From Amphiura filiformis (taxonomy: Eukaryota; Echinodermata; Ophiuroidea; Amphilepidida; Amphiuridae), in contig NC_092642.1 of assembly GCF_039555335.1 (NCBI RefSeq), positions 61,359,776 through 61,423,775 of the forward strand: a stretch of DNA of 64,000 bases. The letters run 5' to 3'. A program made the translations under genes and the position numbers. This document shows, piece after piece, positions 1 through 10,852 of the stretch; position 1 is the stretch's first letter, and each line of letters starts with the position of its first letter. Below the pieces are notes generated by a model. That model did not search any database. It saw only the letters and a list, made by a program, of their open reading frames with translations, and was not told where the DNA came from.

Positions 1-3000
1 AACTTTCAATTACTCGCTTCTATCCTGGGAGCTTAGACTTGTTTGAAAAAATATGATCTCTAAAGTATTGTGAAATTATCGATAGCTCTCAATGCTTAAG
101 CGACTCTTTTATGTTTTGCATACATTTGCCGGGACATTTGCTATGGAGCAAGCAGATAGACTGCAATGCATGATGGGATACTCCTTTAAGCTGCATGCAG
201 GTACTTCCTGGAAAGCTGGGCACAGAGATGTGCAGCTGCTTTGGGTGCATTTTCAGGCTTTTTGGTATAACTTCGGGTGCAATTTCATAAAACTGGTTTA
301 GAGATGAGGTAAACTTTCAAAATTATCTCCAGAAATCTGGAAAAAGTGCAGATTCTTCATTATTTGTTTTTGCAAAATTTGCAAAAATATTTCCAGAATT
401 GGGCAAATAAATTCACTGTATTTTAAACAGAAATAATTGAAAATGAGTACATTTTGGGTCTCTTTTTCGTCAAAGTTGGTATATTTCGAGGGTTTGATTC
501 AGAAGCGCATCCCTAATGAAGGGGAGTGGTCTGATTTACTTGCATTGAGTCTCAAATTATTTCAACTGGCTCAGCTCTAGTTCTAGTGTTGTTTTGATGA
601 TGAGCCAAATGCTCAGTCTGTTTTGACAGTTTTAGTAGCAGGATACGTATACCAAAGAAGCAGTTGTATAAACCCTGAAAATATACCAGGGATACATGGT
701 CCCTAGAAAGATAGAGGAAAAAAATACAAGAGAATTAGTTTTTGTCTCGCCTGAAAAGCAGGAGAATATTTGCAGTAGAAGTGATGATGTAACAAGATTA
801 TTAACTACCATAGCAATAGTCTAAAACAAGTTTTGAATATATCACCCTGCACTGCACTGCAAGCAGGTTGCACTCACCAACTGTGTATGTCTGCAATCAT
901 AGATTGAATACAATACTGCTCTTTTCAAAGATCTTACAGGTACGAACAGGTATTCTGTAGAATTGCCATCCAGGTTCTTTGACATATATGATTCAAGGCT
1001 ATAACTGCGGCAGGTCCCGGACAGAACCTGAATCCAGTCAGAAGCTATCTCATTGGGCGATGAAAATATAATACGAAAAACATAGAAATATCCAAAACTA
1101 TGGAACAATTTAGAGTCTCATTTTTGTAAGGAATTTCTATCTGAAATCCTCAGGTAATTCTGGCTAGAAATACCCGAAATATCGAATCATGCTGTAAACA
1201 TCTAAACATGTCAAACACCATCTGATCTCTTCACTCTACCGTGTACATGGTATAACAATATTGATTAATCGAAACAACTTTGTGAGAGATCAGTGTTACA
1301 TGTCTTATTGGCTTTTAATGCGACGTTCTGAAAAGTAAGCGTGCTAACTAGGAGTTAAACAAAATATTAATTCCATACAGCTTAAAACACATAGCAAAGA
1401 CTTGCAATTAATGGAGTTCACATAATTTTCTTTCAGACTTGAAAGCAAGTATACTTTATATGTACCTGCACTTGGTACTATATTTTATGATAATGATGAT
1501 TTTACTAGAAGTCTCTTTTGCCTGCTCTTTGGAGCCTTACAAATGTATTAAGTTATGCTACTCTGCGCATAACATATTCTCAAACGAAACCCACTCATAT
1601 CGGCAATTAGCTATACTTTGTTCCAATATCATGATTATCTACCAAAATTGGAACAAGCTAAATCCGTTGCTACTAAACATACAGCTAGCAAGACGTGATT
1701 TGCAAGCTGTATGCAAGCTTATATACAAATTCACGTTTCTGGAGTTACACTCCGTCATCAGTTGCGCTGCGAAGGTCTAGAATGGTTCTAAAACTGACCC
1801 ATGTTTAGATTTTGAACATAAATTCGATGTGTCGAATTATGTATCGGTTAGCTTTTACTAAAGCTCTCACAAATTACTACAGCGCCATGACAATGTCATC
1901 TTGCGCCGTAATATTGAATAATTCCAGACACTCTATAGGCTTACTGCTTTACTTATTCATAGCAGTACAACCTATACTAGTAACATGCTACTTAGTTGAA
2001 GAATGTCTATAGTTGAATTATATCGTTTTTCTTATATAATATAGGCCTATATGGTATATCATATAAAAGCATACAAGAAACCATAGATTCCGAACTTGGA
2101 TCTATGCAAATTTCAGCACGAGTATCCATTTCTGGTCTTTCGTGTGATGATTGTTAAAAAAATGACCTTCCTGTCCTTAGGCACGAATATCCATTTCGGA
2201 TCTCTCGTGTTAGGACAATAACATGAAAACAAAATTAATGAAGTCATGTTAGCATGATATTAAAGCTCAAGCTTGAACTTAAAAGCACATTCTAGTATAT
2301 ACTAACTCCAGCTCTACAGGTAAAGAGCTGCTGTATCATCAACGCCGAATGTGCAGTGCAACTTTTATCAAGTGTGGTTTTCATGGCTGGTCTTGTAAAC
2401 AAGCCAGCCAATCATAGTGAAGACCACAACTTACACGTTATTATAACTCACGTGTGGTTCCATTCAGGTTATCCTTTTAGCATTGTATATAGTAACAATG
2501 GTATTCCTGAATGGACAAAAACAGCCGCCCACTTGAGTAGGCCTAATGCTTGGCTATTTTATGACATGATTAAAAGACAGTCTCGCCTTTATAGTCACTC
2601 CGTGGGAATTTTTTCTGTCTGAAAAAATATTGACTTTTTATAAATTAACTTTATCATAAAAGTCTGTGATAAAATTCCGCTCCAATGCAATTTCTTGTCT
2701 TTGCAATTGTCTTTTCTAGTTTTTTAGGAAAAACAGTCATCACGATAATTTATACTAATTAGGTACGTTGACTGCCACCTGACGATGTTAACTAGTAAAA
2801 TACGCCAAATCTAGGCGTAATAAAAATGGCGGAGATGAAACTTGCCATATTGGAAATAAACACCCTTTCCTTGTGTGTCAATTCCAAAATATGAACATAC
2901 TAGTGCAGTGCAATATATTCAAGAAGCATTTTAACCTATTGCTGTGGTAGTTAATCCTTATACATAATCACTCCTATGGTGAATAATCACTTTTCTATAT

Positions 3001-3371
3001 GGCTAGCGAGCTGTATGTAGGGCGTGTGTGTGGCTATATGTAACATTTTTGTTTCAAGTTTTGATTAAATTTCGGGTTATGGGTAAGGTGTTAGGGTTTA
3101 TAACTAAGTTAAATTGGGTTTTAGGACTAATGACCGGTCACATATTGACAGCTCCATGGGAGGGGGAAATCCCCAAACAGAACTCTGCCCACCAGATGTC
3201 CCCCAGTAAAAATCCAAAATGACAAAATTTTGTTGCAATTTTGCACATAATTTGTTGATATTTACCCCCCTGAAATTAATTTTCCTCCAATGCCCCCCTC
3301 CCAGAAAAACTTCAGGGTATTGATTGACCTGTTACCAAAAATACTGGTAGATACTAGTCAATCATACTTAC
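1..3371. other. 3' flank or last intron of the SWEET gene; no exon identified
   Basis: AT-rich DNA with short open frames only, none with recognisable protein similarity. The seventh transmembrane exon and 3' UTR of the minus-strand SWEET gene should lie here, or beyond the left edge. I tested purine-rich CT sites on the plus strand as minus-strand acceptors and found no convincing TM7 exon. A stretch at about 2890-2990 is a diverged copy of one at about 13155-13255 (both hold CTATTGCTGTGGTAGTTAAT), so at least that part is a dispersed repeat. C- and G-rich tracts occur at 3150-3310. Confidence 0.5.
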
Positions 3372-3491
3372 TGCTATAAATATGTCATCTATTGCATGTC
3401 CATAAAGACCCCATGCTATTGAACTCATTAACATAGCCAGGGAGAGGGTCGGTGATAAACACTCGCTTGATTTAGTGTGCATTACTTCTCT
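3372..3491 (-). CDS. SLC50A1: SWEET exon 5 (repeat-2 loop, TM6)
   Basis: A 120-nt phase-0 exon between acceptor ATTTTACAG and donor GTAAGT. It encodes REVMHTKSSECLSPTL, then a hydrophobic TM6 ending AWGLYGHAIDDIFIA. It aligns with human KVIQTKSTQCLSYPLT and SWCLYGFRLRDPYI. A good donor shows that at least one more exon must follow. Confidence 0.9.
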
Positions 3492-6400
3492 CTGTAAAAT
3501 AAAAGGATTAAATCAAGCACTGAGTCAAGTTAGAAATAGGTAATAGGTCAAAATCACCTTTTTTTAATCAATTTTTTCTCAAACATGAACTTCCCTTTGT
3601 AGAATTGCCCCATGATGATTATTACCCAATGGTTCTTAACAAAGTGTAACTTATTACTGATACAGGAGGCTGTACAAACAAGTATTATTGTAAGACCAAA
3701 TGTTAGGTTGTTGGAAGGAGTCTGACTTTTGTCTCTCTCTCTCTCAAAAAAAAAAAAAAAAAAAAAATGCCACTCAGTTCGAAGTATGCATGGAATTCTA
3801 TATACGGTATACATGTAAATGTAATAATAGTAATTGTGGCTTAACCCTAACCCTACCCGTGGTTTTTGTGCTATCGGAAGGGAAAGAAGGAACGAAAAAG
3901 GAGAGAAGATGAAGAAGAAAGTCACTTGGCACCCCCAGGATTCGAACCTCGGACCCCTCGCATGCCACGCAGAAGATCCCTAGCATGTAGCTACACAGGT
4001 GACGTTGGCCCGGCCAACGATTCCCTGGGTATATATGACTTGGTCTGATTGCGTCATCAAGTCCCGTGGAATGCATGCACGCAGAGTGGTTTTAATAGTG
4101 AGCTTTAGTGAGTCCTAGTTGGGTTAGGGTTAATGAGTTTAGCCTGTTTGTTCCCATGAAAAAGGTATTTCGTGATCCACAGCATCATGCCTCAACTTTT
4201 CTAAAAAAAAGTTGTGATTTTTATACCACTGGAAACCTCTGGCTGCATAAATGTTTATGTAAAAAAATTCTTGCAGATTTATTCATTTAGCAGGAATATC
4301 GTGAAATTTGACTACGTCAGAACAAAATTACAATGCCTTGTCTATGGAGCAGTGTAAATGTAATCGGGAGTGTAATACACAAAATAGCTCATAACCATGC
4401 ATAACGCCTAAATGCAAAATCAGAATCGACTGAAATTTTGTGAATAAGCTTTTTATGTGGATATCTACTGAAAAATGTCATTAAAAGAGGATGCTAGGAT
4501 CACAAAATACATGTAAGGAATGAAATCAAAACTCAACCAGCAGTTCCGCCCGGTTCCCAATGTTTAAAACAATAGCAACCGGACGGAACCGGCGGTCACC
4601 TGCCGGTTGAGTTTTGATTTCATCCCTAAGTTTGAGCAAGATGAATACTTACAATTTCTAGAATTGGTGATACATTCCAGATAAGTATAAAAGTTGCAAT
4701 AGACAGCCCTAATTGGTATGTTATATCAGCTTGAGACACTACTAATTGTGTAAGATATAGATAGAAGGATATGAGACCAATGGCTGTTAAGAAGCTTAGT
4801 TGAAAGGTGCTAGCCTGAAAAAGAACATCAGTGAAAAACAATGCTGTAGAAAGCATTTTGAAATCGAAAAACTTTACATAACACAATACTCATCCAGAGA
4901 AGATATCTTACACTTCCCACAATGCATTTCTCCCACTTAAATTGTCTGTACTGATTTGCTATCTAGAGCAACATGGGTCGATAGTGACAAAATGTACCTC
5001 AATGAACAGAACTTGCACAATATGTTTATTTCTTGATTATCGACCCATGTTTAGCCAGTCTATTCTCAACATGAAAACAAGTGAAACATGTACAAAGTAA
5101 GAGGAGTATCATTTGATGTAATGATGTATGATGTTGCAAAGGATTCTGGGAAGTGTAAGATATCTTATACTCATCACATCCACACACCATCAATCAAGCC
5201 AGTGAATGGCAGATTTCTTGTATGTCGGGAACCCGGGGGGAGGGGGGGCACTCAACCAAAATTTTGGTAGGGGTGTGGGGCGTGGAGCACCAAACTTTGA
5301 GAACTAAGAACTGATTTTCGGCAAAATAGGGGCTTGGTGAACTGAAATGTCAACATTCGGGTCTTGTGAACTACAATTGGGCCAAATTATAGGTTTTGGA
5401 TCTAAAAAATTCCAAAATTTTCCAGATTTGAGCTAAAGAGCTGCAAAGAATTTGAGGCTCAAAGAACTGGAGTATGATCCAAATGTGGGTCTTGAGGAAC
5501 TGCCGGAGGGCCTGAAAAAGGGACCCTTGACCGCCGCACATACCCATACCACTATTACATGTGAGTGCCCCCTCCGGGGTCGGGAATGCAAAAATTATAT
5601 GCGTCACCCTGCTACAATAGTTGCCGAACTCATTTTTGCAGTTTTGAAAGAGTACAAAATATGCAAGGTTCAAGTTAAAATATACCAAAATTTATAACTG
5701 CATGTGTTCTCTATATAGACACTCAATCTATTGAGAACGGAGTATGGTTATTCTGAAACATCTGGAATAAAACTTAGTGAGTAATGAAGATTGCTCGCCT
5801 CAAACGGCAAGGCCTGGGCACATGCATATACCGGTAATTAATGCATCACATTGAAATTAAAGGTATGTTTAGGCTAAGTGTAATTTAAAATTCCAACTTC
5901 ATGTTTGGACTTTTAAAAACATATAAAACATATAAAACAAACTTAAACATTTCTTGCCTTTTTATTTGTATAAATGAGATAGACAGCAACATAGACCGTG
6001 TATAATGCTGAGCCTGTTGTGTTGCACACTAATGTTGGAAAATCCCAGATCCGAATTCCGTACCAAAGACAACCTACATTTCTGAACAAAAGAACAAAAA
6101 AATCAATGAATAATTTAACCTATGAATGAATGAGCAAACAAACAAAGTGAGGCCAAAATGTCCAAAATCACAAAAATCATGTACTTTCTGCCTACTACTG
6201 AATTTCAAGATGTAAACATCATGGGTCGAAAACCACAGGTCACAGATATACTTAATTTCCATGATGCAGAAATCATTCTTTTCAATATATAAAAATTACA
6301 TTTGGTCAAAACTGCACAAAAATCACCAAAAGCTGACATTTTCACCCGTAAATCCATTGTATTGAATCAAGTGATGTATTTTAGCACCACTCAGGTATTG

Positions 6401-9400
6401 CTTTCAGTCTTAACTTTGCTAAAATTAAACAAAATTTTTCCACCAGGTACATTTCTTCAATACTCCAAGGCTGATCTTACCGGTCTTTGTAATGAACTCC
6501 ATGTAACCGATTGGTATGAGCTTCTCCATGGTAAAAACATCAATGAAGCCTGGAGTGTTTTTAAAGATAAATACATGGAGTGCATCCATACATTTGTTCC
6601 AAGCAAAAGATCCAGGAGACGGGAGAAAAAGCCTTGGATTAATGATGAAATAATCAAACTGGCAAAGAAAAAGAAGTGCCTGTACAGGAAGTGCAAAAAA
6701 TCTCCTGATGATTTACGGAAATGGCAGAATTACAAAAAGTGTCGTAATATGTTAAAGGTGGTTATAAACCGTGAATACCATTCTTATGTTTCAGAAATTG
6801 CAAATGACAATTCTAATCATGGTAAAAAATTTTGGTCCTTTGTTCGGGCATCCAAAGCTAAACCTACTGCTACCTCTTTTAAGATTGATGATATTTGTGT
6901 TACAGATCCCAACACCATTGCTAATTCTTTCAATGAATTTTTTTGTTTCAAATTTTATTACCTCTGATGAGCCAGATACAATAGACTCAATGTGTGAGGG
7001 CCATCAGGGAATTCCATTTTTGTCCCGGGTGTTGACCAATTCCTCTGAGGTTTTTAAAATCATTAGGTCCTTGAAGAATGGTAAAGCCCCTGGGCCTGAT
7101 GGCATCACATCAACTATGCTCAAGCTTACTGCTGCTCAGGTTTCTTTTCCAATTGCAATTATTTTTAATATTTCTCTTACTCAAGGTACAATCCCAGATG
7201 ATTGGAAAAAAGCTACGGTTGTACCTATACATAAATCTGGGGATATTACCAATTTGAAAAATTATAGACCAATTTCATTGTGTTCAGTGGTAGGCAAAAT
7301 GCTGGAGAGAGTGGTTACACGTAATGTTGTCAATTATATGAGGACAAATGGACTTATTTCTCCTCAGCAACATGGTTTTATTGCTAGGCGTTCCTGTACC
7401 ACTCTCCTCAGTAAGGTTTGCCACCACTGGCTACAAATTCTGGATCAAAGATCCCCACCAGATGTTGATGTCATCTTCCTGGACTGGAGCAAGGCTTTTG
7501 ATAAAGTCAGCCACTCTTTGCTCTTAGCCAAGCTTCATCGTTATGGTATTCTCTGGCACTGGATTTCCTCATTTCTTTTAGGTCGCTCACAGTGTGTTAA
7601 ATTCCGAGGGGCATTGTCAAATTGGGTTTCTGTTGAGTCCGGGGTCCCTCAGGGTTCTGTCCTGGGGCCTTTGTTGTTTAATCTCTTTGTTTTGGACTTG
7701 CCAAATTTTGTTAGCTCATCGCTCCCCCAATATGCTGATGACACGCTCCTGTACAGACCCATCCAGGCGGAAGATGACATCAACACTGTCCAAAATGATC
7801 TTGACAGTATAGTTAACTGGTGCAATATTAACAAAATGTCTTTAAATCCAGACAAGTGCAAGGTTATGAGATTGTCCAGGAGAGTTGGTGTTAATAGATC
7901 CACTCCACAGTACACCTTACTTAACAAACCCTTAGGTGTAGTTCATAGTTACAAATATCTCGGCATTATGATTTCTTCAAATCTGAAATGGGGGACCATG
8001 TTAAATCAGTCACTTCAAGAACCTCGCGTCTTTTGGGATTTATTAGGCGACTGGTCCGCTGCAATGATCCAGATATTTTGGTCAAATTATATACCTCCCT
8101 CTGCCGTCCAATTCTTGAATATGGTATCCCAGCCTGGCTTCCACATCAAAGTGGACACTTAAAATCCTTGGAAAAAATACAGGGACGTCTGGCACGTGCC
8201 TGTATTCCAGCACCCAGAGGAGAGCTTGAGTATGGTGTACGCCTTGAAAAACTAGGTCTGATGTCTGTGTGCAATAGATACAATTATCTTGCTATTTCTT
8301 TTATTGCCAAGTGTTTTTACTGCAAGCATGATATTGATCCTTTGGAGTATATTTCCATCAATACTCGTCATAGTAATTCTCTTAAGTTCTCCCATTCTTA
8401 TGCTAGAACCGATAGTTTAAAATACACTGTCTTCAATCGTTTTCCAGTTTATTTTGATGAACTTCCTCCATCTCTCAAAGACCAATTCTTGTTTAGTATA
8501 TTTAATTTCCTGGACAATCTCAAAAACATTTCAAAACAATTAGCTGGAATTCAAAATAGTTTTCAGTTGGGCTTAGGCCTATTTTTTATCTAAAGGTTGT
8601 GCTTACAATGTATTATCACGCCTCATCTTATGTTGGAGAATGTAGGTAGATTCATCCTTTGCCCTGTTCCCCTGTGCTGACTGTCCGTGTTCTTGTGGGA
8701 ATCAATTAGGTTTAGCCACTTTGAAAGTGACTTTGTCACTATCTGGCTATCCCTGCCAGGGGTTCTCTTGTCCTTTTGTTTAATTTGTTCCTGGTTAAGG
8801 CATGCCATCTCTCTATTTTCTCCAACATGGGTCAATTCAATTTCAATTTCTTGCTTTATGACCTTCCATGGCTTACATTTTTATATCTTTGCATGTGTAA
8901 TTTATATATTTATGTGTAATTTTGATATTGTGCAATATTTTATATGTATATGTGTCTTTTTGCTGGCAAATAAAATGATATGATATGATATCTGCACACC
9001 AAATATAAAGTTTCTACTCCCTTTAGTTTTAAAGAAATAGCTAGTTAATAATGTGACATTTTTGGGTACAAAATTTTCATTTGTTAATCTTTCAATCCAA
9101 GACTATTTAAGCAAGTCCAGAAACTGAGGAAGATTTATCATATATCGTGTTGTACTTACGCAATGAATCCAAACAGGAAAGGAAGGAAAGGAATGGCATT
9201 GGTGCTCTTACTGGTGAATATATCATAGCATGTTGGACTGCAAAAGTAAATTGGGAAAACAATCATTACATAATGTGTTTGTAATACATTTGCTCAACTT
9301 GTTCATTCCATTGACATCAGTGAGCCATAGGAATTTAAAAAAAAAAAATCGGGCCCTAGAGTTTGAAATCTATGAGCTCTCATCAATTTTAAGGGGCCTG

Positions 9401-9979
9401 AAATGAATTGAAAAATTGATACTACATGATTATTAATTTCTAGATTTGAATGTTACACTGGTCCACTTATGACTATGAGACACTTTATAAGACGGGTATA
9501 AACATTCACCCCCCTGTGGGATACTGGCTGCCAGATTTGTTAGATTTTAATGCCTTTTTTGACAATTTGTCAAAAAATTAACAATTTTCAATTTCAGGCC
9601 ATTTTAATGAGATGTGGTTTGCTATTTCATGAACCAGTGCGTGCAAAGTGTGCAAAATTTGGCAATGTTACCCTATTTGGGCCCAAAACACTGTGTTTTT
9701 CGTACTAAAAAGGCAAATGTACAGGGCAATTATTGCTTTATTTTTTCTTCTGTTACAGTTTTATGGGGATCCCCCTTGCAAAAATTTAGGGGGTGGAACG
9801 TGTCAACCTCTCCCCCCCTTCCAACGCCTATGGCCAACCCCAGAAAGTCACATTATCCCCTTTTCATACTCAATATTAAAACATTACATATCCAGTACTT
9901 ACATTCCTGCCATATAACCAAGAAGTGTAATAACAATACAAGCCCACGATAAAAATTCTATCCATTCATGTAATTCCAT
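3372..9979 (-). CDS. SLC50A1: SWEET-family sugar transporter, SLC50A1-like (five exons found, C-terminus missing)
   Basis: SWEET proteins are seven-helix membrane uniporters that move mono- or disaccharides down their gradient, at the plasma membrane or Golgi. They are built from two three-helix MtN3 repeats joined by TM4. Exons were read on the minus strand: 9979-9903, 9237-9160, 6081-5958, 4814-4653, 3491-3372. All junction phases agree and give about 187 codons starting at an ATG. Visible family marks are the TM1-end proline (GIPT); the repeat-1 motif SKSTNAIPFLP followed by LWYG; the TM5 segment ending NVSPILEI (human SLC50A1 has YLSPLADL here); and the repeat-2 motif TKSSECLSPTL followed by AWGLYG and DDIF. 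Human SLC50A1 is 221 residues, so roughly the last 35 residues (TM7 and tail) are unassigned. The large intron between exons 2 and 3 holds a LINE in the opposite orientation. Family is confident; one-to-one orthology is inferred. Confidence 0.9.
3841..4133. mobile_element. Non-autonomous element with telomere-like TTAACCCTAACC ends and a tRNA-like core (copy 1)
   Basis: The ends are TTAACCCTAACCCTA and its inverse GGGTTAGGGTTAA. On the minus strand, about 4010-3930, there is a tRNA-like segment with an intact B box (GGTTCGAATCC) and a run ending GGGGGTGCCA, followed by a pyrimidine-rich tract. The reverse complement aligns along its length with 52232-52533 (same ends, same order, shared words such as GGCATGCGAGGGGTC), so this is a repeat family. 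TTAA at both ends would fit a TTAA-specific (piggyBac-type) insertion, but no transposase is present to test this. Confidence 0.7.
4515..4628. repeat. Short palindromic hairpin element in a SWEET intron
   Basis: The left arm (4515-4543, AATGAAATCAAAACTCAACC) and right arm (4600-4628, GGTTGAGTTTTGATTTCAT) are inverse repeats of about 28 bp. The loop between them is rich in CCGG and GGTTCC words. It begins 25 bases downstream of the exon 4 donor in the transcript, so the intron RNA should fold into a stem next to that splice site. It could be a tiny MITE. Confidence 0.75.
4653..4814 (-). CDS. SLC50A1: SWEET exon 4 (TM4-TM5)
   Basis: A 162-nt exon in phase 0 at both ends, with acceptor CTTTTTCAG and donor GTAAGT. 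The 54 residues contain two hydrophobic helices. The second ends FILIWNVSPILEI, with the conserved TM5 proline that human SLC50A1 has in YLSPLADL. A hairpin-forming repeat (4515-4628) lies only about 25 bases beyond the donor. Confidence 0.9.
5233..5579. mobile_element. hAT-like MITE, 8-bp target duplication
   Basis: The ends are CCGGGGGGAGGGGGGGCACT and its inverse GTGAGTGCCCCCTCCGG. The flanks TCGGGAAC (5225-5232) and TCGGGAAT (5580-5587) form an 8-bp target duplication with one mismatch, the size typical of the hAT superfamily. The internal open frames are not similar to any protein I know. Confidence 0.7.
5958..6081 (-). CDS. SLC50A1: SWEET exon 3 (TM2-TM3), probable GC-AG intron donor
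   Basis: The acceptor is TTTTGTTCAG. The exon reads NVGCLWYGIRIWDFPTL, then VCNTTGSALYTVYVAVYL, and ends IYTNKK, matching TM2, the LWYG motif and TM3. The end in phase with exon 4 is AAAAAG followed by GCAAGA, a good match to the non-canonical GC donor consensus. A weaker alternative is a GT donor nine bases further on (GTTTAAG), also in frame, adding three codons. cDNA would decide. Confidence 0.85.
6440..8991 (+). mobile_element. 5'-truncated non-LTR retrotransposon (CR1/Jockey-type reverse transcriptase)
   Basis: An ORF2-type remnant. The pre-RT region (about 6440-6960) is basic and lacks the upstream endonuclease. Reverse transcriptase follows with GKAPGPDGI, KNYRPISL, the palm motif FLDWSKAFDKV, SGVPQGSVLGPLLF and the catalytic box QYADDTLLY (about 7728). 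The C-terminal region continues to 8593. Only two single-base frame breaks are seen: an extra T in the run 6938-6944 and a missing G in the run 7990-7994. The 3' UTR ends in a TGATA-type microsatellite (about 8977-8991), usual for this group. No target duplication was recognised. It lies in a SWEET intron, antisense to the gene. Confidence 0.85.
9160..9237 (-). CDS. SLC50A1: SWEET exon 2 (TM1-TM2 loop)
   Basis: The acceptor is TTTTGCAG and the donor is GTAAGT on the minus strand. The 78-nt exon gives PTCYDIF, SKSTNAIPFLPFL and FGFI plus a split alanine codon. The (T/S)KST..(I/V)..LPFL pattern is the conserved repeat-1 loop of SWEET proteins. Length is 1 + 25 codons + 2, in register with both neighbours. 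Confidence 0.9.
9238..9902 (-). other. SWEET intron 1
   Basis: The intron between exons 1 and 2, flanked by GTAAGT and TTTTGCAG on the minus strand. It is AT-rich, with a CCCCTGCAAAAATTTAGGGGG-like G/C tract near 9770-9830. Nothing coding is recognised; the plus-strand open frames here overlap minus-strand exon 1 and are shadows. Confidence 0.6.
9903..9979 (-). CDS. SLC50A1: SWEET exon 1 (start codon, TM1)
   Basis: The minus strand reads ATG at 9979, 25 codons (MELHEWIEFLSWACIVITLL and onward to MAG) and two bases of the next codon, then the donor GTAAGT. The hydrophobic run is TM1. It is joined to exon 2 through a split isoleucine codon (AT|T). The start was chosen because it is the first ATG, immediately precedes TM1, and gives the short N-terminus usual for SWEETs. 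Confidence 0.88.
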
Positions 9980-10852
9980 GATTCAAAGTACAGCAACTTA
10001 AGTCAGCTTCTGAGTTACCAAATGGCACTGTTTCTCAGTATGAGTTACCAAATAGTACTGTTCCTCAGTATTTTGTACTAATTTTACTAACAAATTAGAA
10101 AAGTACTGAAGAATATATACAGAAACATTCTAAAGAATACTATTTATGCAAGTCTGTAAAAACACTGATTTTGTGTAGTCCTCAGAATACTGAGTTGTTT
10201 AGAACGTGTGCGGCTTTCTGTAGTTTCATATTATATCAAATGAACTGATCACAATTAGTGTTCAATATGTTACCATTTGACTTGTCTTATCTTGGTTGGA
10301 CTATGGCCTGTGAGTTGTGGCTTCCTGATGTTGTTATCAATATCATTTGTTCTTTGTACAGTCCAGGCAAATGTCTAGATCAGGAAATGTGACCAATCTG
10401 GCAACACATGCATGCCTGATTAGGAAAATATTGATCCCACACTGCATTGTGCATATGCTTTTACTCAATTCAAATTTGTTAAAATCGACCGTTTTTAAGC
10501 ATTTTTTTCCTAATTATTTTTACAGCAAATATAAATACTAAGTATAAAATTGTTGCTGGTACAACAATTTCATAGTAAAAACAATGAATGATGACCTTTT
10601 TTTAATGAAATTTGAATAATTTATTAATATACAAACCTCACAGCAAATATTTATAAACTCGCAGCAGATTTACATGCTGTTATATCACCAGATCCTGGTT
10701 AAACAAATATCCAAAACAAGATTCATGATCCAAAATAAAATTATGTGTCCATTAAAGAAAAGAAAAAAAAAAGGCTGCCGAATTCAACAGACTTGCACAA
10801 GGACCCCGTTTCCAAATTAGGAAATGCAGACCCGTAGGCAGGGGGGTTCGAC
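9980..10852 (-). promoter_or_regulatory. 5' flank of the SWEET gene (promoter region not resolved)
   Basis: The sequence immediately upstream of the SWEET start codon. A near-direct repeat, about 10012-10035 and 10040-10065 (GAGTTACCAAAT), lies close to the ATG. No confident TATA box, initiator or 5' UTR exon can be assigned by eye. It ends where the 34-bp satellite begins. Confidence 0.3.

Noticed and set aside
1045..1140. Possible last SWEET exon on the minus strand (hydrophobic 31-codon frame after a GGATTTCAG acceptor, ending in a stop)
   Set aside because: It lacks the proline-asparagine start of TM7, contains a polar N-terminal half, and the acceptor has a poor pyrimidine tract; chance is likely.
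1439..1780. 113-codon open frame
   Set aside because: No recognisable family, AT-rich composition, no splice or start context; treated as chance.
3841..3856. Interstitial telomere array
   Set aside because: Only two CCCTAA units, and they coincide with the inverted end of a repeat element.
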